A stretch of 64,000 nucleotides of DNA from Desulfurococcales archaeon. Its GTDB lineage: Archaea; Thermoproteota; Thermoprotei_A; Sulfolobales; Desulfurococcaceae. The notes beneath the pieces are model-generated. The model was not told the DNA's origin, searched no databases, and was given only the letters and a program-made list of their open reading frames with translations. Shown one piece after another: positions 50,387-59,537 of this stretch. The position numbers and the translations under genes are program-made. How positions within the stretch are numbered: the first letter of the stretch is position 1; each line of letters starts with the position of its first letter. Location: contig JALVYU010000031.1 of the NCBI GenBank assembly GCA_027022365.1, positions 186,001 to 250,000 on the forward strand, written 5' to 3'.

Positions 50387-50396
50387 TTTTTTCCCC
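50387..50396 (+). terminator. T6C4 terminator after the chromatin protein gene
   Basis: TTTTTTCCCC lies 33 bases after the stop and is the longest of the T-C tracts after genes in this window. Confidence 0.55.
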
Positions 50397-50489
50397 GACC
50401 TTAACCCCCTCTTAACAAATACTGGCACCATCCTTAAAAATCCTAATTATCTATGATAACTAAGCCTGTTCTATGGGAGGAACAAAGGA

Positions 50490-51746
50490 TTGGAAAAATT
50501 CTATATGTTCAACATTATAGTGAGCGAGGGTTTAAAGCCTCGTATCGAACGGGTGGTTCGGAGATTCTTTGGTAAATGGATGCATATAAGCAGTAGAAAG
50601 AATCGAGGAGCATATAACATTGTCGTACTTGAAGATAAGGTCAAGGACCATAGCCTTGTCGATCCTTTGACCGCTGAGCTCAAGATCACAGAGGATATGA
50701 TGGATATTGAAATAGCTAAAGCCATAGAACACGCCCGTAGCCTAATCAGGCTATCCGTTGGATGGCGGAAAGGATATGTGATAGGTGTTCGTAACCACTT
50801 GGATGGACTAGAGATTCATCCAGCCTATGATGTATTCATGGCGTGGCTCGGATTGAACCAGTTGATGAAAATACATATTCCGCCTCACGCTGTCTTGGTC
50901 GAAAAACTATTCGGTGGCAAATACAGGGTCTTCTGCAGTGGTGTTAAGGCGGGAGAACTATTCATACCAGATGATGGGTGCGAGGTCTCGACAAATATCG
51001 ATCACCAGCGGTGCATGGAGTATAGTGGCGAGAAGCCCGAGCGTCTTAACAGGAATTCGATGCTGCAACACATAAATGTAGCGAGGAGATTCCTAGATAG
51101 CCTTGGAAAGCCGGATAGAGTAATAGTTAGCTTTAGTGGCGGTAAAGACAGTCTCGTTGCTCTAGATCTAGCAGTTAAGCATTATGGGGCCGAACACGTA
51201 GAGGCGATATATGTCGATACAGGAGTAGACTTTCCATCCACCAGAGACTATGTCAAGCAAATGGAGGAGGAGCTAGGCGTGACAGTTTATTCAGCCTATG
51301 CCCCGGTGAAAGAGCAACTGAGCACCAGGGGGTTACCGAGCAAAAATAACCGATGGTGTACTCTTCTAAAAACCCGTGCTTTCAAGGAGAAGCTCAGAGA
51401 GATCACGAGGCGTGACGAGAAAATACTCGTAATAGTTGGTGATAGAGATACGGAGTCAGAAACAAGGTCTAGGAAGCCGCCCGTGAGGCGTAGGAAATGG
51501 TATCTTGAGGCCGCCCCTATTAAACAGTGGAGCACGCTCATGGTACAATTATACATTAAGATGTACGAGTTACCACTTAATCCCCTCTATGAGGCAGGAT
51601 TCTATAGGCTCGGATGCTACATCTGCCCGGCTTTGACCAGTCTAGAAAGGAGAATTATGTTCGAAAAACTATGGTCTCACATAAACACTCTACCGTGGAT
51701 CAACGAGTATTTTGACCTACACTGCCCCGGAGCATGCCCGAAGTGA
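50490..51746 (+). CDS. PAPS reductase-like PP-loop ATPase with N-terminal PUA-like part
   Basis: The 418-residue protein contains the PP-loop VIVSFSGGKDSLVALDLAV near residue 215 and a PAPS-reductase-type domain with NNRWCTLLKTRAFKE, GDRDTESETRSRKPP and a CysxxCys (LGCYICPA) near residue 375. Its final CPGACPK adds another pair. The N-terminal 190 residues include a PUA-like segment (IHIPPHAVLVEKLFGGKYRVF), which suggests RNA modification instead of sulfate reduction. It starts at TTG 50490 after GGGAGGAAC. The 3' end overlaps the convergent PAP2 gene by 47 bases. Confidence 0.83.
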   Translation: MEKFYMFNIIVSEGLKPRIERVVRRFFGKWMHISSRKNRGAYNIVVLEDKVKDHSLVDPLTAELKITEDMMDIEIAKAIEHARSLIRLSVGWRKGYVIGVRNHLDGLEIHPAYDVFMAWLGLNQLMKIHIPPHAVLVEKLFGGKYRVFCSGVKAGELFIPDDGCEVSTNIDHQRCMEYSGEKPERLNRNSMLQHINVARRFLDSLGKPDRVIVSFSGGKDSLVALDLAVKHYGAEHVEAIYVDTGVDFPSTRDYVKQMEEELGVTVYSAYAPVKEQLSTRGLPSKNNRWCTLLKTRAFKEKLREITRRDEKILVIVGDRDTESETRSRKPPVRRRKWYLEAAPIKQWSTLMVQLYIKMYELPLNPLYEAGFYRLGCYICPALTSLERRIMFEKLWSHINTLPWINEYFDLHCPGACPK

Positions 51747-52578
51747 TGGGTTTCGACAACAATGCTAGTAGTGCGAATACCAGGCCACCGATCAGAATCA
51801 GGGGGTATTCGCCTGAAGCCTCAAGCTTTAAGGCTACTACTAATCCGATGAACGATATTATTAAACTAGCTATCCTTATTCTCCAGTTATTATCGGTTAA
51901 TGATTCGTTAGGGATCCTTAGCAGTATAATTGCTGATACAAGGCTTCCCAGACATATGCCTGTCAGTAGAGGGGAGTCAGTATAGCTTGGCATCTCTAAC
52001 GATGCTATAACTGATAGGGCCAGGCCCGGGATACTTACGATCAGCAAATATTTCGCGACATCCTCGGCACGCCTGTAGATCATGATCGAAATAATAGCTA
52101 TAACTACACCTATGACAGCACCACCCACGACATCGACAGGATAATGCACGTGAAGGACTAGTCTTGAGCCGCTAACTGCGAGGGCGTGAATAAAGAGCGC
52201 CATCCCGAGCAAAGGATCCCCTGACAGATATCCTATAAGTAATGCGAAGGAAAAGCTCATGGCGGCATGACCGCTGGGAAAGCCTGGACCCTCAGCTTTT
52301 ACCAGCCATTCTGACGCGGGCGGACGCGGCATCTTGAGGATTGTTTTAAGCATTACATCGGTTGAAGCAGTTAGGCCCAGCCCGCCAATCAGGAATACTC
52401 CTTTGTCCCCACGATATAACGTATATATCAGTATTCCTAGAACCATGTAGAAACCACTTTTACCGATAGTGCTTGCGATCTTTGCGACGCCGACATCGCC
52501 GAGATAGACTCCTATCAACTCCACAATAGCTCCCATAAATAATAGATAGACCAGTATTCTCCTCAGGATGCTCGTCAA
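51700..52578 (-). CDS. PAP2-family phosphatase, membrane
   Basis: The 292-residue protein has about eight membrane helices in two halves. The first half carries the three PAP2 motifs: KTILKMPRP, GPGFPSGHAAMSF and SRLVLHVHYPVDVVGG. The second half is a hydrophobic extension of four helices not found in short PAP2 enzymes. The active site faces outwards in this family. Lipid phosphates or polyprenyl pyrophosphate are likely substrates. It overlaps the convergent PP-loop gene by 47 bases. Confidence 0.88.
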   Translation of the reverse strand: MTSILRRILVYLLFMGAIVELIGVYLGDVGVAKIASTIGKSGFYMVLGILIYTLYRGDKGVFLIGGLGLTASTDVMLKTILKMPRPPASEWLVKAEGPGFPSGHAAMSFSFALLIGYLSGDPLLGMALFIHALAVSGSRLVLHVHYPVDVVGGAVIGVVIAIISIMIYRRAEDVAKYLLIVSIPGLALSVIASLEMPSYTDSPLLTGICLGSLVSAIILLRIPNESLTDNNWRIRIASLIISFIGLVVALKLEASGEYPLILIGGLVFALLALLSKPITSGMLRGSVGQNTR

Positions 52579-52663
52579 GATAGTTCACCGGAGACCATCG
52601 ATCAATAATCTTTAACTCGTGATGACAGTATATTATGGTTGTGTAATAGGATAAATACCATTA

Positions 52664-53134
52664 TTATTTCCCGCTCACGGAGAACTGCTTGGCCTTGGCC
52701 GCTTTTTCAATCACTTCCCTTATTTCATCTAGTCTTCCCTCTTCGACTCTGAAAACATAGCGTATCCCATCGAACCCATATATTACAACCACATCTACAG
52801 GCCTAGTTCTCCTTAATGAAAACACGCTTGCTACTATGAAGAACGCTATTGTAACCATGTATACGTAAAGAATGTACTGGGCTACAGTAGGGCCAAGAGT
52901 ATAGTTTGCTATGATGAAAATAACTATGAGTGCCACGAAAACAGCGAGGGAAATCTTCCTCACCAAGAAGTATGTACTACTGGGAACCCTCATAAGGCCA
53001 AGACTTACCTGGTAAGCCTTAATCCTGTATATCCTGCCATTGCTTAGCTCAACATCAACCACTCCCTCGCGGGGAACTGCGAGTGAGCGTAGAGTTCCGG
53101 CGAACCTTGTTTTCTTAACATAAGACTGTGCCAT
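52664..53134 (-). CDS. Membrane protein with two TM helices, hypothetical
   Basis: I do not recognise this 156-residue protein. It has a soluble N-terminal part with a beta-rich EGVVDVELSNGRIYRIKAYQV, two membrane helices in the middle (about residues 63-105) and a soluble C-terminal part (VVIYGFDGIRYVFRVEEGRL). The soluble parts would both be cytoplasmic. GTG/TTG codons open the frame to 53149, but ATG 53134 follows GGGGCT. It follows the pst genes on the same strand after 55 bases. Confidence 0.65.
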   Translation of the reverse strand: MAQSYVKKTRFAGTLRSLAVPREGVVDVELSNGRIYRIKAYQVSLGLMRVPSSTYFLVRKISLAVFVALIVIFIIANYTLGPTVAQYILYVYMVTIAFFIVASVFSLRRTRPVDVVVIYGFDGIRYVFRVEEGRLDEIREVIEKAAKAKQFSVSGK

Positions 53135-53204
53135 ATCCTGAAGCCCCAAATGAGAACGTGTTACTACTAGTACAATCGTCGTTGGGGTAAATTATTGGTT
53201 CTGT

Positions 53205-53903
53205 TCAATCTCCGGACATACCGCTTGACTCTATGCGTCCATCACGTATGACTACCAAGTGTTCCGCAAGCCTCTTTGCCTGATCATGATTATGTGTTAC
53301 GAGAACTATCGTCATCTCATCTTTCAGCCTCTTCAGTACCTCTTCTATTCTGTGCGTGTTCTCAGGGTCAATGTTCGCAGTGGGCTCATCAAGTAATAAT
53401 ATCTGAGGCTTGAGGGCAAGTGCTCTCGCAATACATAGCCTCTGCTGCTGACCCCCACTGAGCACTCCCGGTTTTTCATCCAATCTATCCTTGACTTCGT
53501 CCCATAGCATAGCCTCCTCCAGAGCCCACCGGACTATTCTGTCTAAATCAGCCTTATCCTTGACCATGTCATGGAGAATGGGGCCAATAGCGACATTCTC
53601 ATAGATGGTCATATGGGGGAACGGGTTAGGGGTCTGCGCCACATAAACCGCTGTTCTACGTAGCTCATACACATCCCAGTCCATTATATCCCTGCCAAGT
53701 ACTCTGATCACCCCAGTGTATCTTACGCTTTCCGTGAGCTCTATCAGTCTATTGATCGTTCTTAGGAGTGTTGATTTCCCGCTACCGCTCGGACCTATTA
53801 CGACTGTGATCTTATAAGCTGGTACGCGGAGACTTATGTTATGCAGTATCTGCCTATTCTTTATCCAGAGATTTAGATCCGCGATATTTACTGCTGGATT
53901 CAT
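53205..53903 (-). CDS. pstB: Phosphate ABC transporter ATP-binding protein
   Basis: The 232-residue ATPase has Walker A GPSGSGKSTLLRTINRL, the signature LSGGQQQRLCIARAL, Walker B LLLDEPTANIDP and the switch His in VTHNHDQAKRL. The IGPILHDMVKDK segment is PstB-like. ATG 53903 overlaps the end of pstA. It powers phosphate import together with the two permease domains at 53900-56768. Confidence 0.92.
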   Translation of the reverse strand: MNPAVNIADLNLWIKNRQILHNISLRVPAYKITVVIGPSGSGKSTLLRTINRLIELTESVRYTGVIRVLGRDIMDWDVYELRRTAVYVAQTPNPFPHMTIYENVAIGPILHDMVKDKADLDRIVRWALEEAMLWDEVKDRLDEKPGVLSGGQQQRLCIARALALKPQILLLDEPTANIDPENTHRIEEVLKRLKDEMTIVLVTHNHDQAKRLAEHLVVIRDGRIESSGMSGD

Positions 53904-54736
53904 GGTTTTGAAAGCCTCCGGAATACTGCAAATAAGCTGAGATATATCATAAGCAATACAAGACTAGCACCCCAAGCTGCCTCATGGTAATTCGTATAGG
54001 GCGTAAGCGTGTAAGTGTAGATGAGAAGCGGGACAGCCCCTATAGGCTTGCTGAGTCCCTGGAAATACGTGAACCAGTTGCCTCCAATAGTGAACAATAA
54101 TGGTGCTGTCTCACCGGACGCCCTAGCAAGCCCTATTAGCATCGCTGTCAATAATCCTCTTTTAGCCTCGCAGGTGAAGACGTAAAATATAGATTTAGCT
54201 CTAGATAAGCCGAGGCTGTAGCTCGCAAGCCTTACATCCACGGGTATGCTTCTCAAAGCGTTCTCGACATGTGTATAGATATAGGGAAGAACCACTATTG
54301 CAAGGGCTACTGCTCCCGCCCATGCGGAGAAATTCCCTGTCGGCACAACTAGTAAACTGTAAACCAGGACGCCTATGAGGATAGTCGGTATCTCCAATAA
54401 GCTCTTGACAAGAACATCTATGAACCTACCAAGCAGGGATTCCGGGAACTCGACAGCCAGAACCGCTGTCATGAACGCGAGTGGGTAGCCAATAATTATG
54501 GAGAGAAACATCAGGATAAGCGAGCCTACAAGGGCAGGTCCTATTCCGCCGGGACTGCTGGATAAAGGGCTTGAAGGTAAGCCGTAGAAGAAGACGGGCC
54601 CGACCGACAATATGGTTTTCCCGCCGTTCACTACTATGGCTGACATTATGACGAATAATGGAGTAATCCCGGCCATAGCGAATAAGAATACCGTTATCTT
54701 GAACAATTTGTCCTTGAAATACCTGTGCCTAGACAC
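53900..54736 (-). CDS. pstA: Phosphate ABC transporter permease PstA
   Basis: The 278-residue membrane protein has six helices with a long extracellular loop after the first, the EAA loop ASYSLGLSRAKSIFYVFTCE and the conserved SGETAPLLFTIGGNWF block. GTG 54736 follows GGAGGTGG and overlaps the end of the PstS-PstC frame by 8 bases, so translation is coupled. It is overlapped by pstB. Confidence 0.92.
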   Translation of the reverse strand: MSRHRYFKDKLFKITVFLFAMAGITPLFVIMSAIVVNGGKTILSVGPVFFYGLPSSPLSSSPGGIGPALVGSLILMFLSIIIGYPLAFMTAVLAVEFPESLLGRFIDVLVKSLLEIPTILIGVLVYSLLVVPTGNFSAWAGAVALAIVVLPYIYTHVENALRSIPVDVRLASYSLGLSRAKSIFYVFTCEAKRGLLTAMLIGLARASGETAPLLFTIGGNWFTYFQGLSKPIGAVPLLIYTYTLTPYTNYHEAAWGASLVLLMIYLSLFAVFRRLSKP

Positions 54737-56768
54737 TGGTCTTCCACCTCCTCATGAGATAGAGTCCTGTGCTACTCGTGATCACCCCTAAGAGCAGGAG
54801 GAATAGACCGCCCGCATACAGGGCGCTCGTCATGTAGACGTAGAAACCCGAGTTGCCGAACTGGTCCGCAATAAGTGATGAGATGGTGTACCCTGGTGTG
54901 AAGAGGCACTCGGGTATATTGTAGGTATTGCCTATCGTTAGAGAAACCGCTATCGTTTCCCCCGCAGCTCTTCCTAGACTTAATAGTAGTGACGCTATTA
55001 TCACAGGCCTCATAAGCCTTAATAGGATTCTTATTGTTTCATACTTGGTCATGCCTAGGCTATAGCAAGCCTCTCTGATCTTTCCTGGGATCTGTCTTAT
55101 TCCATCAAGTATGAGGCCAACCATGTATGGCATGATCATGATTCCGAGAATTATTCCGGCAGTAAAGACTGTGTAAGGTGATTCAGGCATACACCCGAAT
55201 ATTGGGATGAACCAAAGTGCTTTATGTGATGGGATCATCAAATCGGATTTTAGATAGTTTGCGAGGAAGAGGGACGCCCACATACCATAAAGGACTGTTG
55301 GTAAACCGGCCATAACCTCTATAATGGTCTCCATGACGCTTTTCAACCCGGTGGGGAGATACTCCTCGATCATTATGGCTAACGATAATCCTGGAGGGAA
55401 TGATATAATTATTGCTAGAAATGAAACCTCTAGAGTACCGATCATAGGGGCGAGAAGACCATAAGCCTCAGCACCTGGGTTATTCTCCACAGGCCTCCAC
55501 GTGCTCGAAGTATAAACCATTAATCCCTCGTGTAGAAAAATTGGGAGTGAGTTATATAGTAGTGTTGATATGAATACAATAAATATTGCCACGACGATTG
55601 CTCCAAATGGTAATAACGCTAGGAAGAATAACCTGTCTCCCTTCATAGGGGGTTCATCCCCCGCTTTTATGAGTTTGACAGCTCTGACAATAATCTCCTT
55701 GACCGGGCCAGGTAGAGGTGCATAGCCGGGTATTATGTGCTTATCGCCCGAACTGACTATCCAGGAGAGAAAATCCCCGATAGCCTCCGCCTTGTGAAGC
55801 GGGTATTTTGCCCATATAATTATGTGTGTGAAACAAGTAATCGGATAGGATAGCTTTCCAGGTGAATACACTATTGCTTCCAGCTCCCTGCTGAAATCCC
55901 CGGTAGGACTACCTGGGAGGAGGCCTGTTCTGGCAGCGTTTTCACCAGCAGTTATTATCGTCGTAGTGTTCGGCTCCACATAGTACCCGGCTCTATTCCT
56001 AAGGAGAGCTATATCCAGCCCATATCTAATGGCGTAGGATAGTTCGACATAACCTATACTATACGGCGTGTTCTTTACGATCGAGACTATTCCTGCATTG
56101 CCCTTCCCGCCAAGCCCCCTACCTGTCCTATCGACGGGCCATTCGATATCCTTGCCGACAAGTCTCTCTGGCCATAGACCATTGCTTGATCTATAGAGGT
56201 AATACGTAAATATTTCCGTTGTCCCGCTAGAGTCACTTCTATGAACAACTATTATTTTAGCATGAGGTAGCAGATTCGATATGCCTGGATTAGATTTCTT
56301 GATGTAACTATTATCCCAGTATTTTATCTTTCCGAGATAAATCATAGATAATACCTCGCCGTCGAGTCTTAACCTATGGCCTCCTAGTCCCGGAATATTG
56401 TAGATCACGGCTACTGCGCCCAGAACAATGGGTAATTGTAGTATTCGTCCCTTGTACTCTAGCCATGTCTTGTGGCTTAGCGGTGGATCACTACCGCAGA
56501 AATCTGTTAGGTGTTCAAAGAACTGTTGCTGACCTGCGCCACTACCTACTCCATTGTATTCTATAGTTATAGACGGGTGGACTTTATGGAAGAGTGTCAT
56601 CCATGCCATGAGCTGTAGTTGCAGGAACGTTGAACCGGACCCCCGGATATGGATGGTCTCCTTGTTTCCAGCTATTAGGCCCGGGGTCGTGAGGCTTAAT
56701 ATGAGGGCGAGGATGAAGAGTATTGTTAGAAATAATATTCTCCTTCTATGCATCCATATAGTGATCAT
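54729..56768 (-). CDS. Phosphate-binding protein PstS fused in frame to permease PstC
   Basis: One 679-residue frame holds a signal/anchor helix (residues about 12-33), a PstS-type domain (about 38-355: GSGSTFLQLQLMAWM, GVGSGAGQQQFFEHL, and the RSDSSGTTEIFTYYL phosphate loop) and a PstC-type permease (about 375-679: six helices, EAA loop and SLGRAAGETIAVSLTIGN). Residues before the first PstC helix are KLIKAGDEPPMKGDR. Met375 (ATG 55646) would give a 305-residue PstC of normal length. A second helix orientation problem is discussed in the findings. The gene heads pstA-pstB and is divergent from AbrB-PhoU. Confidence 0.88.
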   Translation of the reverse strand: MITIWMHRRRILFLTILFILALILSLTTPGLIAGNKETIHIRGSGSTFLQLQLMAWMTLFHKVHPSITIEYNGVGSGAGQQQFFEHLTDFCGSDPPLSHKTWLEYKGRILQLPIVLGAVAVIYNIPGLGGHRLRLDGEVLSMIYLGKIKYWDNSYIKKSNPGISNLLPHAKIIVVHRSDSSGTTEIFTYYLYRSSNGLWPERLVGKDIEWPVDRTGRGLGGKGNAGIVSIVKNTPYSIGYVELSYAIRYGLDIALLRNRAGYYVEPNTTTIITAGENAARTGLLPGSPTGDFSRELEAIVYSPGKLSYPITCFTHIIIWAKYPLHKAEAIGDFLSWIVSSGDKHIIPGYAPLPGPVKEIIVRAVKLIKAGDEPPMKGDRLFFLALLPFGAIVVAIFIVFISTLLYNSLPIFLHEGLMVYTSSTWRPVENNPGAEAYGLLAPMIGTLEVSFLAIIISFPPGLSLAIMIEEYLPTGLKSVMETIIEVMAGLPTVLYGMWASLFLANYLKSDLMIPSHKALWFIPIFGCMPESPYTVFTAGIILGIMIMPYMVGLILDGIRQIPGKIREACYSLGMTKYETIRILLRLMRPVIIASLLLSLGRAAGETIAVSLTIGNTYNIPECLFTPGYTISSLIADQFGNSGFYVYMTSALYAGGLFLLLLGVITSSTGLYLMRRWKTSV

Positions 56769-56852
56769 CCTTTGCCCTGTTAACTCTCTGTCAGCTTATA
56801 GAGTTTTTAACGGGCATCCATGGAGGATCACTGGTGTATGTAGGGCATGGTT

Positions 56853-56862
56853 AGTTTATATA
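56853..56862 (+). promoter_or_regulatory. TATA promoter of the AbrB-PhoU gene beside pst
   Basis: AGTTTATATA at 56853-56862 would place the transcription start near 56885, upstream of ATG 56906 but downstream of the first ATG at 56864. This favours ATG 56906 as the real start. Confidence 0.4.
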
Positions 56863-56905
56863 GATGTATATAGGTAGAATAGAGGTTAGAACACCTATAG
56901 CGGAT

Positions 56906-57961
56906 ATGAAGGGACCCGTATTGGACAACAAGTACAAGCGGAAAGTACAGCTGACGGGGAGCTCAACCTATATCGTCAGCCTACCAAAAGACTGGATCAG
57001 AAGACTAGGTATAAAGCAGGGATGCGAAGTACTGATCAATATCATGCCGGACAACTCGCTCAAAATCACGCCCCTGATATCTAGGGAGAAGGGAAAAGAA
57101 CCTCCACGTATAAAGTTGATCCAAGTCAAAGACATCTGTGGAGACGCATTAGTAATAGAGATGATCTCCGCCTACCTCGCAGGCTACGATCAGATAATTC
57201 TTGAGTACCCAGTCGAGCTAGAACACAAGATCCTCGAACAGATCGAGAAGGTACAGGCGAAGACTGTTGGGCTCGAGGTCCTCGAGGAAGAGCCTGGCCG
57301 GCTGAAACTCTATATGATAGTTGACAACACTAGTCTAAGCATCCACGAGTCATTAGAGAAGATGATGAGCATAGCTGTTCTCATGATAGATAATGCTCTC
57401 AAGTTCTTAAAGGAGGGAAAAGAAGTTCTTTTGCAGAGTATTGTCAGGAAGGATGACACGGTCGACAAGCTATTTTTGCTTATTATGAGGCAACTGAACC
57501 AGGTGCTTTCAGGTAGAATAGGCCTGGATAAGACCGGGCTGAAGACTTATCCCGAGATAACATATCTAGTGATTGTGGCTAAGAGTATCGAGAGAATAGC
57601 TGATCATGCCGTACTGTTGTCCAAGTATATAACCAAGATAGACCGTGCAATGGATGTATATCGGGACGTCTACGAGCTACTCGACCTGGCCAAACAAGCA
57701 TACATGTTATCAATAAGAGGATTCAGACTACATGATACAAAACTAGCTCTTAAAGCACTTAACAAGATAAGCGAAGCAGAAAAACGCCTCGATAACTTCA
57801 GGGAAACTCTACCCCCGACCGACGGTCTTAACGCAATATATCCAGTACTAGAGAGCATCAACAGGATAATCGCTTACAGCAGAGATATTGTGGAAGCAAC
57901 ATATAATCTAGCAACATACAGGGAACTGATCGGCTATGCAGAACACAAGGAGAAAGTCTGA
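56906..57961 (+). CDS. AbrB-PhoU fusion, phosphate transport regulator
   Basis: The 351-residue protein has an AbrB-type N-terminal domain (KRKVQLTGSSTYIVSLPKDW, IRRLGIKQGCEVLINIMPD) and two PhoU helical repeats from about residue 150 (ERIADHAVLLSKYI, DIVEATYNLATYRELIG). It starts at ATG 56906 (56864 is the longer option). It is divergent from the pst operon and so probably senses or controls phosphate uptake. It is overlapped by 26 bases by the next gene. The paralogue at 19383 shares the architecture. Confidence 0.88.
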   Translation: MKGPVLDNKYKRKVQLTGSSTYIVSLPKDWIRRLGIKQGCEVLINIMPDNSLKITPLISREKGKEPPRIKLIQVKDICGDALVIEMISAYLAGYDQIILEYPVELEHKILEQIEKVQAKTVGLEVLEEEPGRLKLYMIVDNTSLSIHESLEKMMSIAVLMIDNALKFLKEGKEVLLQSIVRKDDTVDKLFLLIMRQLNQVLSGRIGLDKTGLKTYPEITYLVIVAKSIERIADHAVLLSKYITKIDRAMDVYRDVYELLDLAKQAYMLSIRGFRLHDTKLALKALNKISEAEKRLDNFRETLPPTDGLNAIYPVLESINRIIAYSRDIVEATYNLATYRELIGYAEHKEKV

Positions 57962-58805
57962 ACTAAGACTCCTTGAGGGGGAACCAGTACAGTATAAGGG
58001 CGCAATATGGATTGTCAAGGGAGAGCAACACCCTCCCGGATACTTGGTGGCTTATCCCCGCTATGATCTAGTAAGAAGAGACAAGCTATCAAGTCATGAG
58101 AAGAATATACTTATCCGAGAACATCTCTTCTATTGGGACTGCCTTGACCTACGTGTACCCGTTATACCTCTTCATAATACGGTACAATACTATAGGGGAT
58201 CATCGTGGCAAGCCGATTTGACAAAAACTATTATGGAGCAGATCATAGGTGATCTGGGCGAGGTAATTGTCTCGGGATCATCAATAATTATGAGAGGCAA
58301 CGATGTAGACCTAGTCATTTACACAATCAAGCCTGCATTGGCAGTAGAGAAGATAAAGGAGAACCTAGGTGTTCTAATCGAAGAAGCAGGGACAGGCGAT
58401 CTGTATAGGGAGTGGTTGTTGAAGCATAAATCTACTCTGTCTTTCCAAGAATATCTTAGTTTAAAGATGAATAGCCTGCTACACACTAAGATACTAGGCT
58501 ATCCTGTTAGCTTGAGAATAGTCCCCTATTATCACGGCTTCTCATCATGTATAGATCCCGTCTTTTTACGGAAAAGATACTCTGGTTATCTGGATATTGT
58601 AAAGCCCCTCAGCCCATATACTACTCCTGCGAGATTCCTTGCCAAGCTATCCGATGGAGAAAATATTGTCCTTGAGACCCGGAGAATACTGTATGCAGAG
58701 GCGCAGATCGGCAGGTACTTCTTAGAAAACGGTTATATCGAAGTGAGGGAGACTGGTAAGTATATTGTACCTGATCACGGTATACTTCACCCGGTCAATG
58801 TATAA
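57936..58805 (+). CDS. Nucleotidyltransferase-fold protein
   Basis: The 289-residue protein has a minimal nucleotidyltransferase motif VSGSSIIMRGNDVDLVIY near residue 112 (GS...DxD) and flanking helices. The N-terminal part is beta-rich (GAIWIVKGEQHPPGYLVAY) and the C-terminal part (PARFLAKLSDGENIVL) is helical. It resembles archaeal nucleotidyltransferase-like proteins of unknown substrate. ATG 57936 lies inside the PhoU gene (26-base overlap), so the two are coupled. The 3' end converges with the hypB-like gene by 11 bases. Confidence 0.7.
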   Translation: MQNTRRKSELRLLEGEPVQYKGAIWIVKGEQHPPGYLVAYPRYDLVRRDKLSSHEKNILIREHLFYWDCLDLRVPVIPLHNTVQYYRGSSWQADLTKTIMEQIIGDLGEVIVSGSSIIMRGNDVDLVIYTIKPALAVEKIKENLGVLIEEAGTGDLYREWLLKHKSTLSFQEYLSLKMNSLLHTKILGYPVSLRIVPYYHGFSSCIDPVFLRKRYSGYLDIVKPLSPYTTPARFLAKLSDGENIVLETRRILYAEAQIGRYFLENGYIEVRETGKYIVPDHGILHPVNV

Positions 58806-59535
58806 GTGACCTTATCCTATCCAACGCTACTTTGAGGTAGGGTTCGATCTCATCTACGAGTTCATATGGTTTACCGATAAGCAGGTCCATGTTGCTGATA
58901 TAAGGTATATTGCCGAGGTACTCCAAGCCGTATTTCTCAGCCAATTGTTTTAAGGGGCCCGGCTCAGACGCCATGTTCTCGATCAAACCGATTATCTCGT
59001 GGCCGAGATCAATGAGAACCTTGACGAGTTTCTCAACGCTTTTTATTGCTAGGGGGCTGGGGGTGCCGACTATTAAGGGTCTCGGTGAAGGTATATATGT
59101 TAATATGTCGAGGGCTTCGTCCCGGATTCCGGGCGGTGTATCGATAATGAGGACTTTTACTCCCGGCCAATTCGTGATACATAGTATTTCTTTGAATACT
59201 TCATCTACATACTTCCCTCTGAGAGGCATTGGCTCGTCACCGCTATAGTATGCGGTCGTCATGAATCTCACACCAGCAACCCTTGGAGGCACGACCCCCT
59301 TCTCCTCCTCAGGCCACGAGCTAATATCGGCGCCTAGTAATACGTGTAGACCGGGATTAGTAAAGTCAAGATCCAATAGCCCTGTCTCGACACCGCTACG
59401 TGCCAGCAGAACCGCTAGTGATCCCGCAATAACTGTTTTGCCTACCCCGCCCTTACTGCTCATGACGGGTACAATAACCTTTATCTCAGAGAGCTTCTCT
59501 CTTGCAGCCAGAAGCCTCGGATCTATCCTTATCAC
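58795..59535 (-). CDS. Mrp/MinD-type ATPase, HypB-like hydrogenase nickel insertion factor
   Basis: The 246-residue protein has the deviant Walker A SSKGGVGKT, LDLDFTNPG (switch I), and IIDTPPGIRDEAL (Walker B/switch II). It is not a GTPase HypB. It lies immediately downstream of hypA, and Thermococcus-type archaea use exactly such an ATPase (HypB-AT) to charge HypA with nickel. No zinc Cys pair of the Mrp scaffold type is seen. Its GTG start overlaps closely with the hypA stop. A general iron-sulfur carrier is the alternative. Confidence 0.8.
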   Translation of the reverse strand: MIRIDPRLLAAREKLSEIKVIVPVMSSKGGVGKTVIAGSLAVLLARSGVETGLLDLDFTNPGLHVLLGADISSWPEEEKGVVPPRVAGVRFMTTAYYSGDEPMPLRGKYVDEVFKEILCITNWPGVKVLIIDTPPGIRDEALDILTYIPSPRPLIVGTPSPLAIKSVEKLVKVLIDLGHEIIGLIENMASEPGPLKQLAEKYGLEYLGNIPYISNMDLLIGKPYELVDEIEPYLKVALDRIRSLIH

Positions 59536-59537
59536 GG

